A stretch of DNA of 64,000 nucleotides from Stenotrophomonas maltophilia. Lineage in GTDB: Bacteria; Pseudomonadota; Gammaproteobacteria; Xanthomonadales; Xanthomonadaceae. Under the pieces are notes generated by a model. It did not search any database, was not told where the DNA came from, and saw only the letters and a program-made list of their open reading frames with translations. The stretch lies in assembly GCA_002364755.1 (NCBI GenBank), contig DEZI01000017.1:1-64000 (forward strand). Direction: 5' to 3'. Shown one piece after another: positions 57,037-64,000 of the stretch (the first letter of the stretch is position 1; the number at the start of each line of letters is the position of its first letter). A program made the translations under genes and the position numbers.

Positions 57037-59271
57037 ATGTCCAACTCCCGCTATCCTTCCCGCGAGCCGATGCGCTCGCTGCTATTCGTGTCCGTTGCCG
57101 CGCTGCTGGCGCTGCCGTTGGTTGCGCAGGCCCAGTCGGCGACGCCCGACGGCGCCGCGCCCACCGATCTGGACGCGGTGCACGTCAACGCCTACCGCAC
57201 CATCGCCCACACCTCAGGCGCGACCAAAACCGATACCCCGGTGTCCGGGATGGCCAAGTCGGTGTCGGTCATCGCGCGTGAGGAACTGGACGCGCGCGGC
57301 GTGCAGAACCTCAATGAGGCGATGCGCTACGTGGCGGGCGTCTCGCTGGAAAGCACCGGCATCGACAACCGTGTTGATGACTTCCGCATCCGCGGATTCG
57401 ATGCCGGCAGCTGGAGCAACAACGTCACCGTCGATGGCATGCGCGCGCCGCAGGGCGGGCAATGGAACCGCACGATGGTCGACAGCTGGAACCTGGACCG
57501 CGTGGAAGTGCTCAAGGGTCCTTCGGCAGTGATGTATGGCCAGGTGGCGCCGGGTGGCATGGTCAACCAGATCAGCAAGACGCCCACCCCGGACCAGCAG
57601 CAGGTGCTGCAGCTGGGCGTGGATGGCAACGGTCAGTACAGCACCGCCTTCGATGTCGGCGCAGGCAGCGATGACAAGCGCCACCTGGGCCGCCTGGTCG
57701 GCCTGTACCGTGACGGCGACACCCAGATCAAGCACACCGACCAGGAGCACTGGTTCCTGGCGCCCAGCTACACCTTCCAGATGGCCGAGCACACGCGCCT
57801 GACCCTGCTGGGCCTGTACCAGCGCGACGATGGCGGCTCGACCTACCAGTTCCTGCCCATGGCCGGCACCCTGGTGGCCACGCCCTACGGGCACATGAAG
57901 AACAGCACCTTCATCGGCGAGCCGACCTGGAACACCTACGACCGCACGATCTGGTCGGGCGGCTGGCTGTTCGAGCACGCCTTCAACGAGCACTGGACGC
58001 TGAGCCAGAGCGCGCGCCGGTTGAATGTGGAATCGACTTTCCGCAGCGTGGTGACCAATGGCGCTTTGAACGCCGATGGCCGCACGCAGAAGCGCCGCGC
58101 CACCTGGGGCGAGGGCGACTCGCGCGGCGACACTGCCGATACCCGCCTGACCGGCAAGTTCAGTACCGGCGCTGCCGAGCACACCCTGCTGCTGGGCGTG
58201 GACTGGCAGAAGGCCGACTGGACAGCGGCGCGCGGCGCGATGGGCACGACCACCGATACGCCCACCGCCATCGACATCTTCAAGCCGGTGTACAGCGGCT
58301 ACATCCCAGCCACTACCTCGATCGGCTATTCCGGCGGCATCAACCGCCAGACCGGTGCCTACCTGCAGGACCAGATCGCGCTGGACAAGTGGCGCTTCAC
58401 CGTCGGCGGCCGCTACGACTGGACCAAGGATGACACCTGGACCCAGGCCTACACCGTGGCCACCGACCGCTATGGCGCACGCGCGCCCAGCCACATCAAG
58501 AACCATTCTTTCAGTGGCAACGCAGGCATCCTGTATGTGGCCGACAACGGCCTGACCCCGTACCTGAGCTATGCCGAATCGTTCCAGCCGGCCGGCAGCA
58601 CGGCCACGCAGTCCTACGAGCGTACGGCGTTCGATCCGATCACCGGCAAGCAGTGGGAAGTGGGCCTGAAGTACCAGCCGGCCAGCTTCGATGGCCTGAT
58701 CACCGTATCGGCCTACGACCTGCGGCAGCAGAACGTGCTGACCGACGACCCGGACAGCAGCCACAACACCTGCGGCACCACCGGCACCAGCCAGTGCCAG
58801 GTGCAGGATGGCGAAGGCCGCGTGCGCGGTGTCGAACTGGAAGGCCGCGTCACCCCGCTGCCGGGCTTCAGTGTGATCGGTGCCGCCTCGTGGATGGATT
58901 CGGAAGTGACCCGCAGCAACAACGGCTACGCCGGCAACGAGGTGGCGATGGTGCCGGACTGGACCACCTCGCTGTGGGGTGACTACACCTTCCAGGGCGG
59001 TGCACTGGAGGGCCTGAGCCTGGCCGCCGGCATGCGTTACAACGGCCAGAGCTACGGCGACAGCGCCAACCTGTACCGCATTCCGTCCTACACCCTGTGG
59101 GATGCCGCCCTCCGCTATGACGTCGGCCTGTACGGCGCGGTGGGGACGCAGCTGTCATTGAACCTGAGCAACCTGGCCGACAAGCGTTTCGTATCGACCT
59201 GCACCGGCGTGTCGTCGTGCTACTACGGCACCGGCCGCACGGTGACGGCGACCGCGCGCTTTACCTGGTAA
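57037..59271 (+). CDS. TonB-dependent siderophore receptor
   Basis: A 744-residue outer-membrane receptor. A signal peptide (LLFVSVAALLALPLVAQAQS) is followed by the plug domain (VSVIAREELDARGVQNLNEA, RGFDAGSWSNNVTVDG, VEVLKGPSAVMYGQVAPGG) and a 22-strand barrel that ends in RFTW with the C-terminal aromatic residue. The plug is of the FhuA/FpvA ferric-siderophore type. No siderophore synthesis or periplasmic binding gene is adjacent, so the ligand is probably a siderophore of another organism. Confidence 0.92.
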   Translation: MSNSRYPSREPMRSLLFVSVAALLALPLVAQAQSATPDGAAPTDLDAVHVNAYRTIAHTSGATKTDTPVSGMAKSVSVIAREELDARGVQNLNEAMRYVAGVSLESTGIDNRVDDFRIRGFDAGSWSNNVTVDGMRAPQGGQWNRTMVDSWNLDRVEVLKGPSAVMYGQVAPGGMVNQISKTPTPDQQQVLQLGVDGNGQYSTAFDVGAGSDDKRHLGRLVGLYRDGDTQIKHTDQEHWFLAPSYTFQMAEHTRLTLLGLYQRDDGGSTYQFLPMAGTLVATPYGHMKNSTFIGEPTWNTYDRTIWSGGWLFEHAFNEHWTLSQSARRLNVESTFRSVVTNGALNADGRTQKRRATWGEGDSRGDTADTRLTGKFSTGAAEHTLLLGVDWQKADWTAARGAMGTTTDTPTAIDIFKPVYSGYIPATTSIGYSGGINRQTGAYLQDQIALDKWRFTVGGRYDWTKDDTWTQAYTVATDRYGARAPSHIKNHSFSGNAGILYVADNGLTPYLSYAESFQPAGSTATQSYERTAFDPITGKQWEVGLKYQPASFDGLITVSAYDLRQQNVLTDDPDSSHNTCGTTGTSQCQVQDGEGRVRGVELEGRVTPLPGFSVIGAASWMDSEVTRSNNGYAGNEVAMVPDWTTSLWGDYTFQGGALEGLSLAAGMRYNGQSYGDSANLYRIPSYTLWDAALRYDVGLYGAVGTQLSLNLSNLADKRFVSTCTGVSSCYYGTGRTVTATARFTW

Positions 59272-59329
59272 AGCAGACCGGGTGATGCAGGACTGCCGCC
59301 GCATCCGGATGGGGCGGGGGCAACGTCGA

Positions 59330-60025
59330 TCACGCCGCTGCGTTGGCGGCGTAGCCGGCCAGCACGGTCGGCAGGTCGTGCATGGATTCGAAGATCACAT
59401 GCGCACCGGCTGCCCGCAGGGCTTCGGGCGTGCTGTGGTACTGGCCGCCCGGGCTGTAGCCGAACACCGTGGCACCCGCGGCCACGCCTGCGGTGGCGCC
59501 GGTCACGGTGTCTTCGATGACCGCGCAGCGGGTCGGGTCCACGTCCAGTGCGGCGGCTGCTGCAAGGTACACATCCGGGTGCGGCTTGGTGCGCGGCTGG
59601 TCCTGGCCGCTGAAGATCTGCCCGGCGAAGGCATCGAGGATGCCGATCTTGCCCAGCTGCAGGCGCACCTTCAGCAGGTCGGCGCCCGAGGCGCAGGCAA
59701 TCCTGCCGCCGGTGGCGACCTGGATTACACGCACGGCGGCCGGGGCGCCCGGAATCTCGGTGAGGTCACGCTCCAGCGCCACGTTGCGCTGGCGGCGGAA
59801 TTCATCCAGCCACGCCTCGGTGAAGGGCTTGCCGGTACGCTCCTCGATCAGGCCGGCCAGGCCGGCGACGGACTTGCCGAGGAAGATTTCACCGGCCTGC
59901 TGCTGGGTCAGCGGCCAGCCGCGTTCGCTCAGCATTTCCGACAGCACGCGGGCCACCAGCGGCTCGGAATCGACGAGGACGCCGTCGCAGTCAAACAGCA
60001 CGGCATCGAAGGGGAAGGGGGACAT
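59330..60025 (-). CDS. HAD family hydrolase (sugar-phosphatase-like)
   Basis: A 231-residue HAD phosphatase. Motif I FDAVLFDCDGVLVDSEP, motif II CASGADLLK, motif III with KPHPDVYLAAA and motif IV VIEDTVTGATAGVAAG are all intact, with an alpha-helical cap of the beta-phosphoglucomutase/YieH type. AAGGAG precedes the ATG at 60025. Substrate unknown. Confidence 0.9.
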   Translation of the reverse strand: MSPFPFDAVLFDCDGVLVDSEPLVARVLSEMLSERGWPLTQQQAGEIFLGKSVAGLAGLIEERTGKPFTEAWLDEFRRQRNVALERDLTEIPGAPAAVRVIQVATGGRIACASGADLLKVRLQLGKIGILDAFAGQIFSGQDQPRTKPHPDVYLAAAAALDVDPTRCAVIEDTVTGATAGVAAGATVFGYSPGGQYHSTPEALRAAGAHVIFESMHDLPTVLAGYAANAAA

Positions 60026-60064
60026 CAGGAACTCCTTGCAACAACCAACGGGGGAAGCTGCGCG

Positions 60065-60285
60065 CTATTTTCCCACAGGCCGGGGGCGGGCACCCCGCGC
60101 CTCGATGAATGCGGCGATCCGCTGCAGCGTCTCGGGGGGGCAGGCGTTGTAGACGATCATCGACAGGTCCGGGCGCGCTTCCACGGCAAAGGTCGAGAAG
60201 TCCAGCTCCAGCAGGCCCGGCTCCGGATGTTTGAGCCGCTTGCTGCCATCGCCCCCGCTGGCCACGTTGTTTCCGAACGCGCAGG
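60065..60285 (-). pseudogene. C-terminal remnant of an MmyB-like XRE regulator
   Basis: The frame reads SKRLKHPEPGLLELDFSTFA then LSMIVYNACPPETLQ, which is the end of the MmyB-type ligand-binding domain found behind a helix-turn-helix in regulators that sit divergent to SDR genes. The N-terminal ~200 residues, including the DNA-binding domain, are missing. The frame runs up to about 60285, where plus-strand SDR-like sequence begins. Confidence 0.65.
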
Positions 60286-60616
60286 CAACACGCTGCTGGA
60301 GGCAGGCGTGGACGTGCGGGTGATGCGCGTACTGCCTGGCGCTGGAGCACGGTTGCGCCGGTGAGCCTTATTACGCGGTGGCCGAGGAGGGCATCCGTGC
60401 GCGCCGTATCGCCGGAGTGGTGGCAGCGGGGCTGGACGTGCCGGAGCGCAGCATCACGCAGGAAGAAGCGGCTGCGATGTTTGTCTGGTTCGCGCTGTTC
60501 GCCGGGATGGACCTGCCGGCATCGAGTGCACTGACCCGGCAACGCCTTGGCTGGCAGCCGATGGCCCGACGCTGCTGCAGGATCTGCAGGCGATGGACTA
60601 CCGCGCGGGGCGCTGA
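60286..60616 (+). pseudogene. Remnant of an SDR (NAD-dependent epimerase-like) gene
   Basis: Plus-strand pieces of an SDR are present but out of frame with one another. GNTLLEAGVDVRV (about 60286-60325) looks like an NmrA-type N-terminal piece. YYAVAEEGIRARRIAGVVAA through MDLPASSALTRQRLGWQP (60363-60560) is the C-terminal region. A one-base deletion near 60561 throws off the last residues, which read DGPTLLQDLQAMDYRAGR in the next frame and end at a TGA. The central part is missing. Confidence 0.7.
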
Positions 60617-61018
60617 CTACGGCTGCGCGCTGCGGCGGTCCCTTGCCAGTGCCAGCGTCTGGTTGACCGCCTCCTGCAGCTGCGGGATGTGGAAGGGCTT
60701 GGCGACGAAGCGCGCCTTCTGGTGGCGCGCAGGCACCACCTGATCGTAGACGGCGGAGGCGAACAGGAACGGGACGCCCAGCTCGGCCAGCCGGTCGGCA
60801 ACTGGAAACACCACGCCGTCGCCGAGCTCGATATCGAGGATGGCAGCGTCGAACCGCCCCTTCCGCAGCAGGTTCAACGCTTCAAACACGCTGTCGGCGT
60901 GGGTGACGGTGTTTCCTTCATCGGCCAGGGCATCTTCAACCAGTTCGGCGAGGTCCAGCTGGTCTTCCACCAGCAGCAGGCAATGCTCCTGCGTCTGTTC
61001 AGTGCGGTGCTTCTGCAT
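60617..61018 (-). CDS. Single-domain response regulator
   Basis: A 133-residue receiver with LLLVEDQLDLAEL, phospho-acceptor Asp in AAILDIELGDG and Lys in FVAKPFHIPQL. No output domain. Its stop codon directly abuts the stop of the SDR remnant on the other strand. No kinase is adjacent. Confidence 0.88.
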   Translation of the reverse strand: MQKHRTEQTQEHCLLLVEDQLDLAELVEDALADEGNTVTHADSVFEALNLLRKGRFDAAILDIELGDGVVFPVADRLAELGVPFLFASAVYDQVVPARHQKARFVAKPFHIPQLQEAVNQTLALARDRRSAQP

Positions 61019-61163
61019 GCGCAGGTCGTGCTCGTTGGCGATGGTGGGGCCAGTGTCCGCTTTCCGGCATCAAGCCAGCGGCTGGCTGCCGTGTGCACGG
61101 TGCGAAGATCGCATGACGCGATGGATGCGGGTCGTGGTCGGTGGGCGTTCGTGAACCGCTTTG

Positions 61164-61218
61164 GTAGATGCCGACCCTGGTGGGCAGCAGAGCCAGGGCA
61201 CCGACCAAGGTCGGCATC
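61164..61218. repeat. GTAG REP element
   Basis: GTAG at 61164 leads into GATGCCGACC (61167-61176), which pairs with GGTCGGCATC (61209-61218). An inner perfect hairpin CCGACC-AA-GGTCGG lies at 61201-61214. This is a usual Stenotrophomonas REP form and occupies the gap between the receiver gene and the SDR gene. Confidence 0.75.
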
Positions 61219-61300
61219 TCCCAGGACCCATTGCAGCCAATCACACCGTGTTCGACCTGGGCGCTCCACACTGGACACCGTTCCCTCCACAGGATCCCGC

Positions 61301-61960
61301 ATGAGCCAGGTTTTCATCGTCGGTGCGGCCGGCAAGGTCGGCCGTTCATTGGCCCAGCAGGCCAGCGCACGCGGTCACCGCGTGCTGGCACTGCACCGTA
61401 GGCAGGAACAGGCCGCCGAACTCACTGCCCTCGGCGCACGCCCGGTAGAGGGCGACCTGCTGCAGCTGGATGTCGCCGCGCTGGCGGCACTGATGAAAGG
61501 CTGCGACGTGGTGGTGTTCTCGGCCGGTGCCGGCGGCAAGGGCGGCGCGTCGATGACCGACGCCATCGATGGGCGCGGACTGGAACTGGCCGTGGCCGCC
61601 GCACAGGCCGCGGCCGTGCCGCGCTTCCTGCTGGTGTCAGCCTTCCCGGAGGCCGGGCGCGGCAAGCACCTGTCCGATACGTTCGAGAACTACATGGTGG
61701 TGAAGAAACGTGCCGACGTGCATCTGGCCGAAAGCCCGCTGGACTGGGTGATCCTGCGCCCGGGCACGCTCACCGACGAACCGGGCACGGGCCGGGTGCG
61801 TGCCGGCCTGGCCATTCCCTACGGCAACATCGCCCGCGCCGACGTCGCCGCCACGCTGCTGGCATTGATCGAACACCCGCAGCTGCGTCGCTGCATCATC
61901 GAACTCACCGAGGGTGAAACCCCGGTGTTCGATGCGCTGCAGGCGCTGTCGCCGGCATGA
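61301..61960 (+). CDS. NAD(P)-binding SDR (atypical, NmrA-like)
   Basis: A 219-residue Rossmann protein with VFIVGAAGKVGRSLAQQ at the start, VVVFSAGAGGKGG, FLLVSAFPEAGR and a YMVVKKRADVHLAES segment with the Tyr-x3-Lys pair. It is an atypical SDR of the YhfK/NAD-binding_10 type. AGGA precedes the ATG at 61301. The substrate is unknown. Confidence 0.88.
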   Translation: MSQVFIVGAAGKVGRSLAQQASARGHRVLALHRRQEQAAELTALGARPVEGDLLQLDVAALAALMKGCDVVVFSAGAGGKGGASMTDAIDGRGLELAVAAAQAAAVPRFLLVSAFPEAGRGKHLSDTFENYMVVKKRADVHLAESPLDWVILRPGTLTDEPGTGRVRAGLAIPYGNIARADVAATLLALIEHPQLRRCIIELTEGETPVFDALQALSPA

Positions 61961-62000
61961 GGGCTTGACCACGACAACGCGCTGACCCAGCATCCAGCGC

Positions 62001-62057
62001 ATGGTCCTCCGCGCCGCCACCGTCACTACCACCGCGACTGCCTTTGGCGGGTCGTGA
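62001..62057 (+). CDS. Threonine/alanine-rich leader peptide (attenuator-like)
   Basis: An 18-codon frame encodes MVLRAATVTTTATAFGGS, with five Thr and four Ala codons in a run, as in the leader peptides of amino-acid biosynthetic operons such as thr. It is followed by an antiterminator/terminator arrangement (62046-62130). The ribosome-binding site is weak. The downstream gene is a cysteine hydrolase, not a threonine gene, so the leader may have moved or the resemblance may be accidental. Confidence 0.5.
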   Translation: MVLRAATVTTTATAFGGS

Positions 62058-62130
62058 GGTCGTTACGTGACGTGAAGCAGCGCACCCTCGCAGGACCCCG
62101 CCAGTCATGGATGGGGTCTTCTGTTTCTCC
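62046..62130 (+). terminator. Attenuator-like terminator with competing pairing
   Basis: GACCCC (62094-62099) pairs with GGGGTC (62113-62118), extended by CCA with TGG inside the loop, and is followed by TTCTGTTTCT. GGCGGG (62046-62051), at the end of the leader frame, can pair with CCCGCC (62097-62102) instead, which would prevent the terminator. It ends 30 bases before the cysteine hydrolase gene. Confidence 0.55.
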
Positions 62131-62159
62131 GTCCGTGCCCACCCCACAGGAGAAACACC

Positions 62160-62711
62160 ATGCACCCTTCCCGAATTCCCCGCCGCGGCCTGCTGGTCAT
62201 CGACATGCAGCACGGCCTGTTCAACGGCGCGCACCGCCCGTACCGAGCTGACGATGTCCTGGCCAACATCAATGCGCTGATCGACCGCGCACATGCCGCC
62301 GATGCGCCGGTGTTTGCCGCACGCCACGTCGGCCCCGCAGGCTCGCCGCTGGCGAGCGACAGCCCGTTGTCGCAGCTGCTGGCTGGCCTCGCCATCGATC
62401 CCACGCGAGACACCGTGTTCGAGAAGACGCGGCCCAGCTGCTTCTTCGAGACCGGCCTGGCCGAGCGGCTGGCGGCGGCCGGCGTCGAGGAACTGGTCAT
62501 CGTCGGCATGAAGAGCGATTACTGCGTGGATACCACCTGCCGCGCAACGCGCGACCTTGGCATCGCCGCGGTGCTGGTGGCTGACGCGCATACCACCACC
62601 GATTCGCCCTTGCTTGAGGCGCACACCATCGTCGAGCACCACAACGCCACGCTGCGCGGGGCCTTCGCCAGCCTCGTCGCCAGCGCGGACTGCACGTTCG
62701 CGGCAGGGTAA
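62160..62711 (+). CDS. Cysteine hydrolase, isochorismatase family
   Basis: A 183-residue hydrolase with the catalytic triad visible as Asp in GLLVIDMQHGLF, Lys in VFEKTRPSCFF and Cys in SDYCVDTTCRATRDLG. Members hydrolyse isochorismate, nicotinamide or other amides; the substrate cannot be told here. AGGAG precedes the ATG. Confidence 0.9.
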   Translation: MHPSRIPRRGLLVIDMQHGLFNGAHRPYRADDVLANINALIDRAHAADAPVFAARHVGPAGSPLASDSPLSQLLAGLAIDPTRDTVFEKTRPSCFFETGLAERLAAAGVEELVIVGMKSDYCVDTTCRATRDLGIAAVLVADAHTTTDSPLLEAHTIVEHHNATLRGAFASLVASADCTFAAG

Positions 62712-62743
62712 GCTCCCGTCAACGAAGTCAGCCAGGAGGACAG

Positions 62744-63181
62744 ATGGGTTCGACGACCCAGAGACGCAAGCTCCGCAACAATCTTGTGCTGATGCTGCTG
62801 TCCGCAGTGGCGGGCTGCAGCACGGCGGGGGGCGGCGATCGCCATCCTTCGCCACAGCTGCGGGCGGTAACGTTGACGCCTGAAGCGTCGACGGTCTGGT
62901 TGACCGCAGCTTCCATCGGCGCCATCGAGCCCATCGGCTCGTGCGTGTACTTCGTTACTGGGTCGGGTCAGCGCAGGCTGGCGCTGTGGCCAGACGGCTT
63001 CGCGCTCGAAAGAAGGGACGGCGTGGCCGTGGGCGTGCGCTACACCCGGAGCGGCAAGGGCGTGGCCTTCGGCGCGACGCATACCTTTGGCAGCGGGGAA
63101 CTGTCCGCATTGCCGGGCATCCTGACCGACCCGCTGCCTGCGGACTGCAGCGGGCCGGCGATGATGCTCTGGTTCCACTGA
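62744..63181 (+). CDS. Hypothetical lipoprotein
   Basis: A 145-residue protein with a signal peptide and lipobox (VLMLLSAVAGC). The mature part has two cysteines (GSCVYF and ADCSGP) that may pair. No family recognised. AGGAGG lies well placed before the ATG; it follows the cysteine hydrolase by 32 bases and may be cotranscribed. Confidence 0.8.
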   Translation: MGSTTQRRKLRNNLVLMLLSAVAGCSTAGGGDRHPSPQLRAVTLTPEASTVWLTAASIGAIEPIGSCVYFVTGSGQRRLALWPDGFALERRDGVAVGVRYTRSGKGVAFGATHTFGSGELSALPGILTDPLPADCSGPAMMLWFH

Positions 63182-63194
63182 GACCTGCACAGGC

Positions 63195-64000
63195 TCAGCG
63201 CTGCTCGTCCTTGCGCGCGCTCAGCTCACGGTCGGCGCGCAGGAACACCGCACTGGTACTCTCCTCGCCGGTGCCGCCGGCGGCACCCAGCAGCAGCGGC
63301 CGCGGCAGTCGCGAGGAGGCATCGTCGGCCACGGCCTGCAGGGCGGCCAGGGTCGCGGTGGCCTGGTCGCTGCCCAGCACCGCGATGAACTCGCCGCTGC
63401 CGGTGACCCGGTTGATGCTGTCGCCGCGCCCGGCATCCAGGCACTGCTCCAGTGCCACGTCCAGCTGCTGCAGCTGGCGTTCCAGGCTGCGTTCGCCCAT
63501 CTGTTCGACCAGGCCGGCCAGGTCCTGCAGCTCGAGGATGACCACCGTGCAGGCGGTGCCGGTTGTGGCGTGCGCGGCTTCCACCAGCGGGCTCTGCTCG
63601 AGGATGGTCGCCACTTCATGCTCGCGTTCGCGGCTGCGCGCTTCCATCAGGTTCATGGTCAGCCGGGCCAGGGCCTGCAGGGCCTCGCGCTGATCCTGGC
63701 TGAGCGAGCGCGGGGTCAGGTCGACCACGCAGACGCTGCCGACCGCCGCGCCTTCGCGGGTGACCAGTGGCATGCCCGCGTAGAAGCGCGCACCCATCTC
63801 ATTCAATACCGGGTTGTCGGCGAAGCGGCTGTCCTGTTTCAGGTCGCCCACTTCCAGCAGCTGCTCGGGCTGGCGGATCGCGTGGTCGCATACCGCCACG
63901 TCACGGTCGGTTTCGGTGCCATCCACGCCGATGCGGGCCTTGAACCACTGGCGATCACGATCGATCAGGGTCACCAGGGCCATCGGCGTACCGCAGACGG
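63195..64000 (-). CDS. GAF domain protein with degenerate GGDEF domain (partial, 5' end off window)
   Basis: At least 268 residues. The GAF domain contains DRQWFKARIGVDGTETDRDVAVCD, the same motif as in the cyclase at 14403. The C-terminal part aligns with GGDEF domains but has TGSGEFIAVLG in place of the active-site GGDEF, so cyclase activity is doubtful. The reading frame stays open to the window edge (CGTPMALVTLIDR), so the start lies beyond 64000. Confidence 0.8.
   Translation of the reverse strand, partial: VCGTPMALVTLIDRDRQWFKARIGVDGTETDRDVAVCDHAIRQPEQLLEVGDLKQDSRFADNPVLNEMGARFYAGMPLVTREGAAVGSVCVVDLTPRSLSQDQREALQALARLTMNLMEARSREREHEVATILEQSPLVEAAHATTGTACTVVILELQDLAGLVEQMGERSLERQLQQLDVALEQCLDAGRGDSINRVTGSGEFIAVLGSDQATATLAALQAVADDASSRLPRPLLLGAAGGTGEESTSAVFLRADRELSARKDEQR

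Noticed and set aside
1..64000. Insertion sequences, prophage or integron parts
   Set aside because: No transposase, integrase, terminal inverted repeats with target duplications or phage genes were seen; the only mobile-like sequences are REP elements.
1..64000. tRNA and rRNA genes
   Set aside because: No cloverleaf-like sequence ending in CCA or rRNA segment was noticed in the intergenic regions; a tRNAscan run would confirm this.

Overview
The window looks like chromosomal DNA of a Stenotrophomonas, close to but probably not identical with S. maltophilia. The support is a visibly high G+C content, an L1-type subclass B3 metallo-beta-lactamase, many GTAG-ended palindromic REP (SMAG-type) elements, a protein ending in the Xanthomonadales T4SS-effector (XVIPCD) domain, and Xanthomonadaceae-like TonB receptor and signalling genes. 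No rRNA, tRNA, IS, prophage or CRISPR was seen. About 60 genes are supported, mostly in tightly overlapping operons.

Layout. (0-4.3 kb) fdhD and a YdeP-type molybdopterin oxidoreductase, then the L1 beta-lactamase. (4.4-6.6 kb) a FixL/FixJ-like sensor-regulator pair coupled to a DUF1697 gene. (6.8-10.8 kb) a magnesium operon: an Mgt leader peptide starting Met-Asp-Pro-Asp-Pro, a small MgtE-N-like protein, mgtA and mgtC. (10.9-11.1 kb) a five-copy REP array. (11.1-18.6 kb) proline iminopeptidase, TraX, a YcaQ-like protein, a zinc-ribbon protein, a GAF-PAS-GGDEF cyclase, a CDF transporter, an Inh-type protease inhibitor and a broken CHAD gene. (18.6-24 kb) a periplasmic aldehyde oxidoreductase operon, paoABC-xdhC/paoD-mocA. 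(24-27 kb) a hybrid kinase with four PAS domains. (27-30 kb) an SPFH / zinc-ribbon / small membrane protein module.

(30-46.4 kb) The most coherent region is an ECF sigma factor with a ChrR-type zinc-cupin anti-sigma factor, next to an eight-gene membrane-lipid operon (desaturase, flavin amine oxidase-like, DUF1365, two CFA-synthase-like methyltransferases, DUF2878, DUF1295, lipocalin). One promoter signature, TGCATCCA-N13-TGCGTA, occurs in front of the sigma operon, an uncharacterised 255-residue protein, the lipid operon and, 8 kb away, tspO. By analogy with RpoE-ChrR of Rhodobacter this should be a singlet-oxygen / photo-oxidative stress regulon. A bacteriophytochrome operon lies inside the same interval, so light sensing and photo-oxidative defence are neighbours.

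(46-64 kb) A large AsmA-like anchored protein, an orphan XVIPCD effector candidate, an RsbR-S-T-X stressosome module wired to a histidine kinase and a hybrid kinase instead of a sigma-B branch, a siderophore receptor behind a Fur-like box, a HAD phosphatase, the wreck of a regulator/SDR gene pair, a receiver protein, an SDR, a threonine-rich attenuator-like leader before a cysteine hydrolase, a lipoprotein, and a GAF protein with a degenerate GGDEF domain that runs off the right edge.
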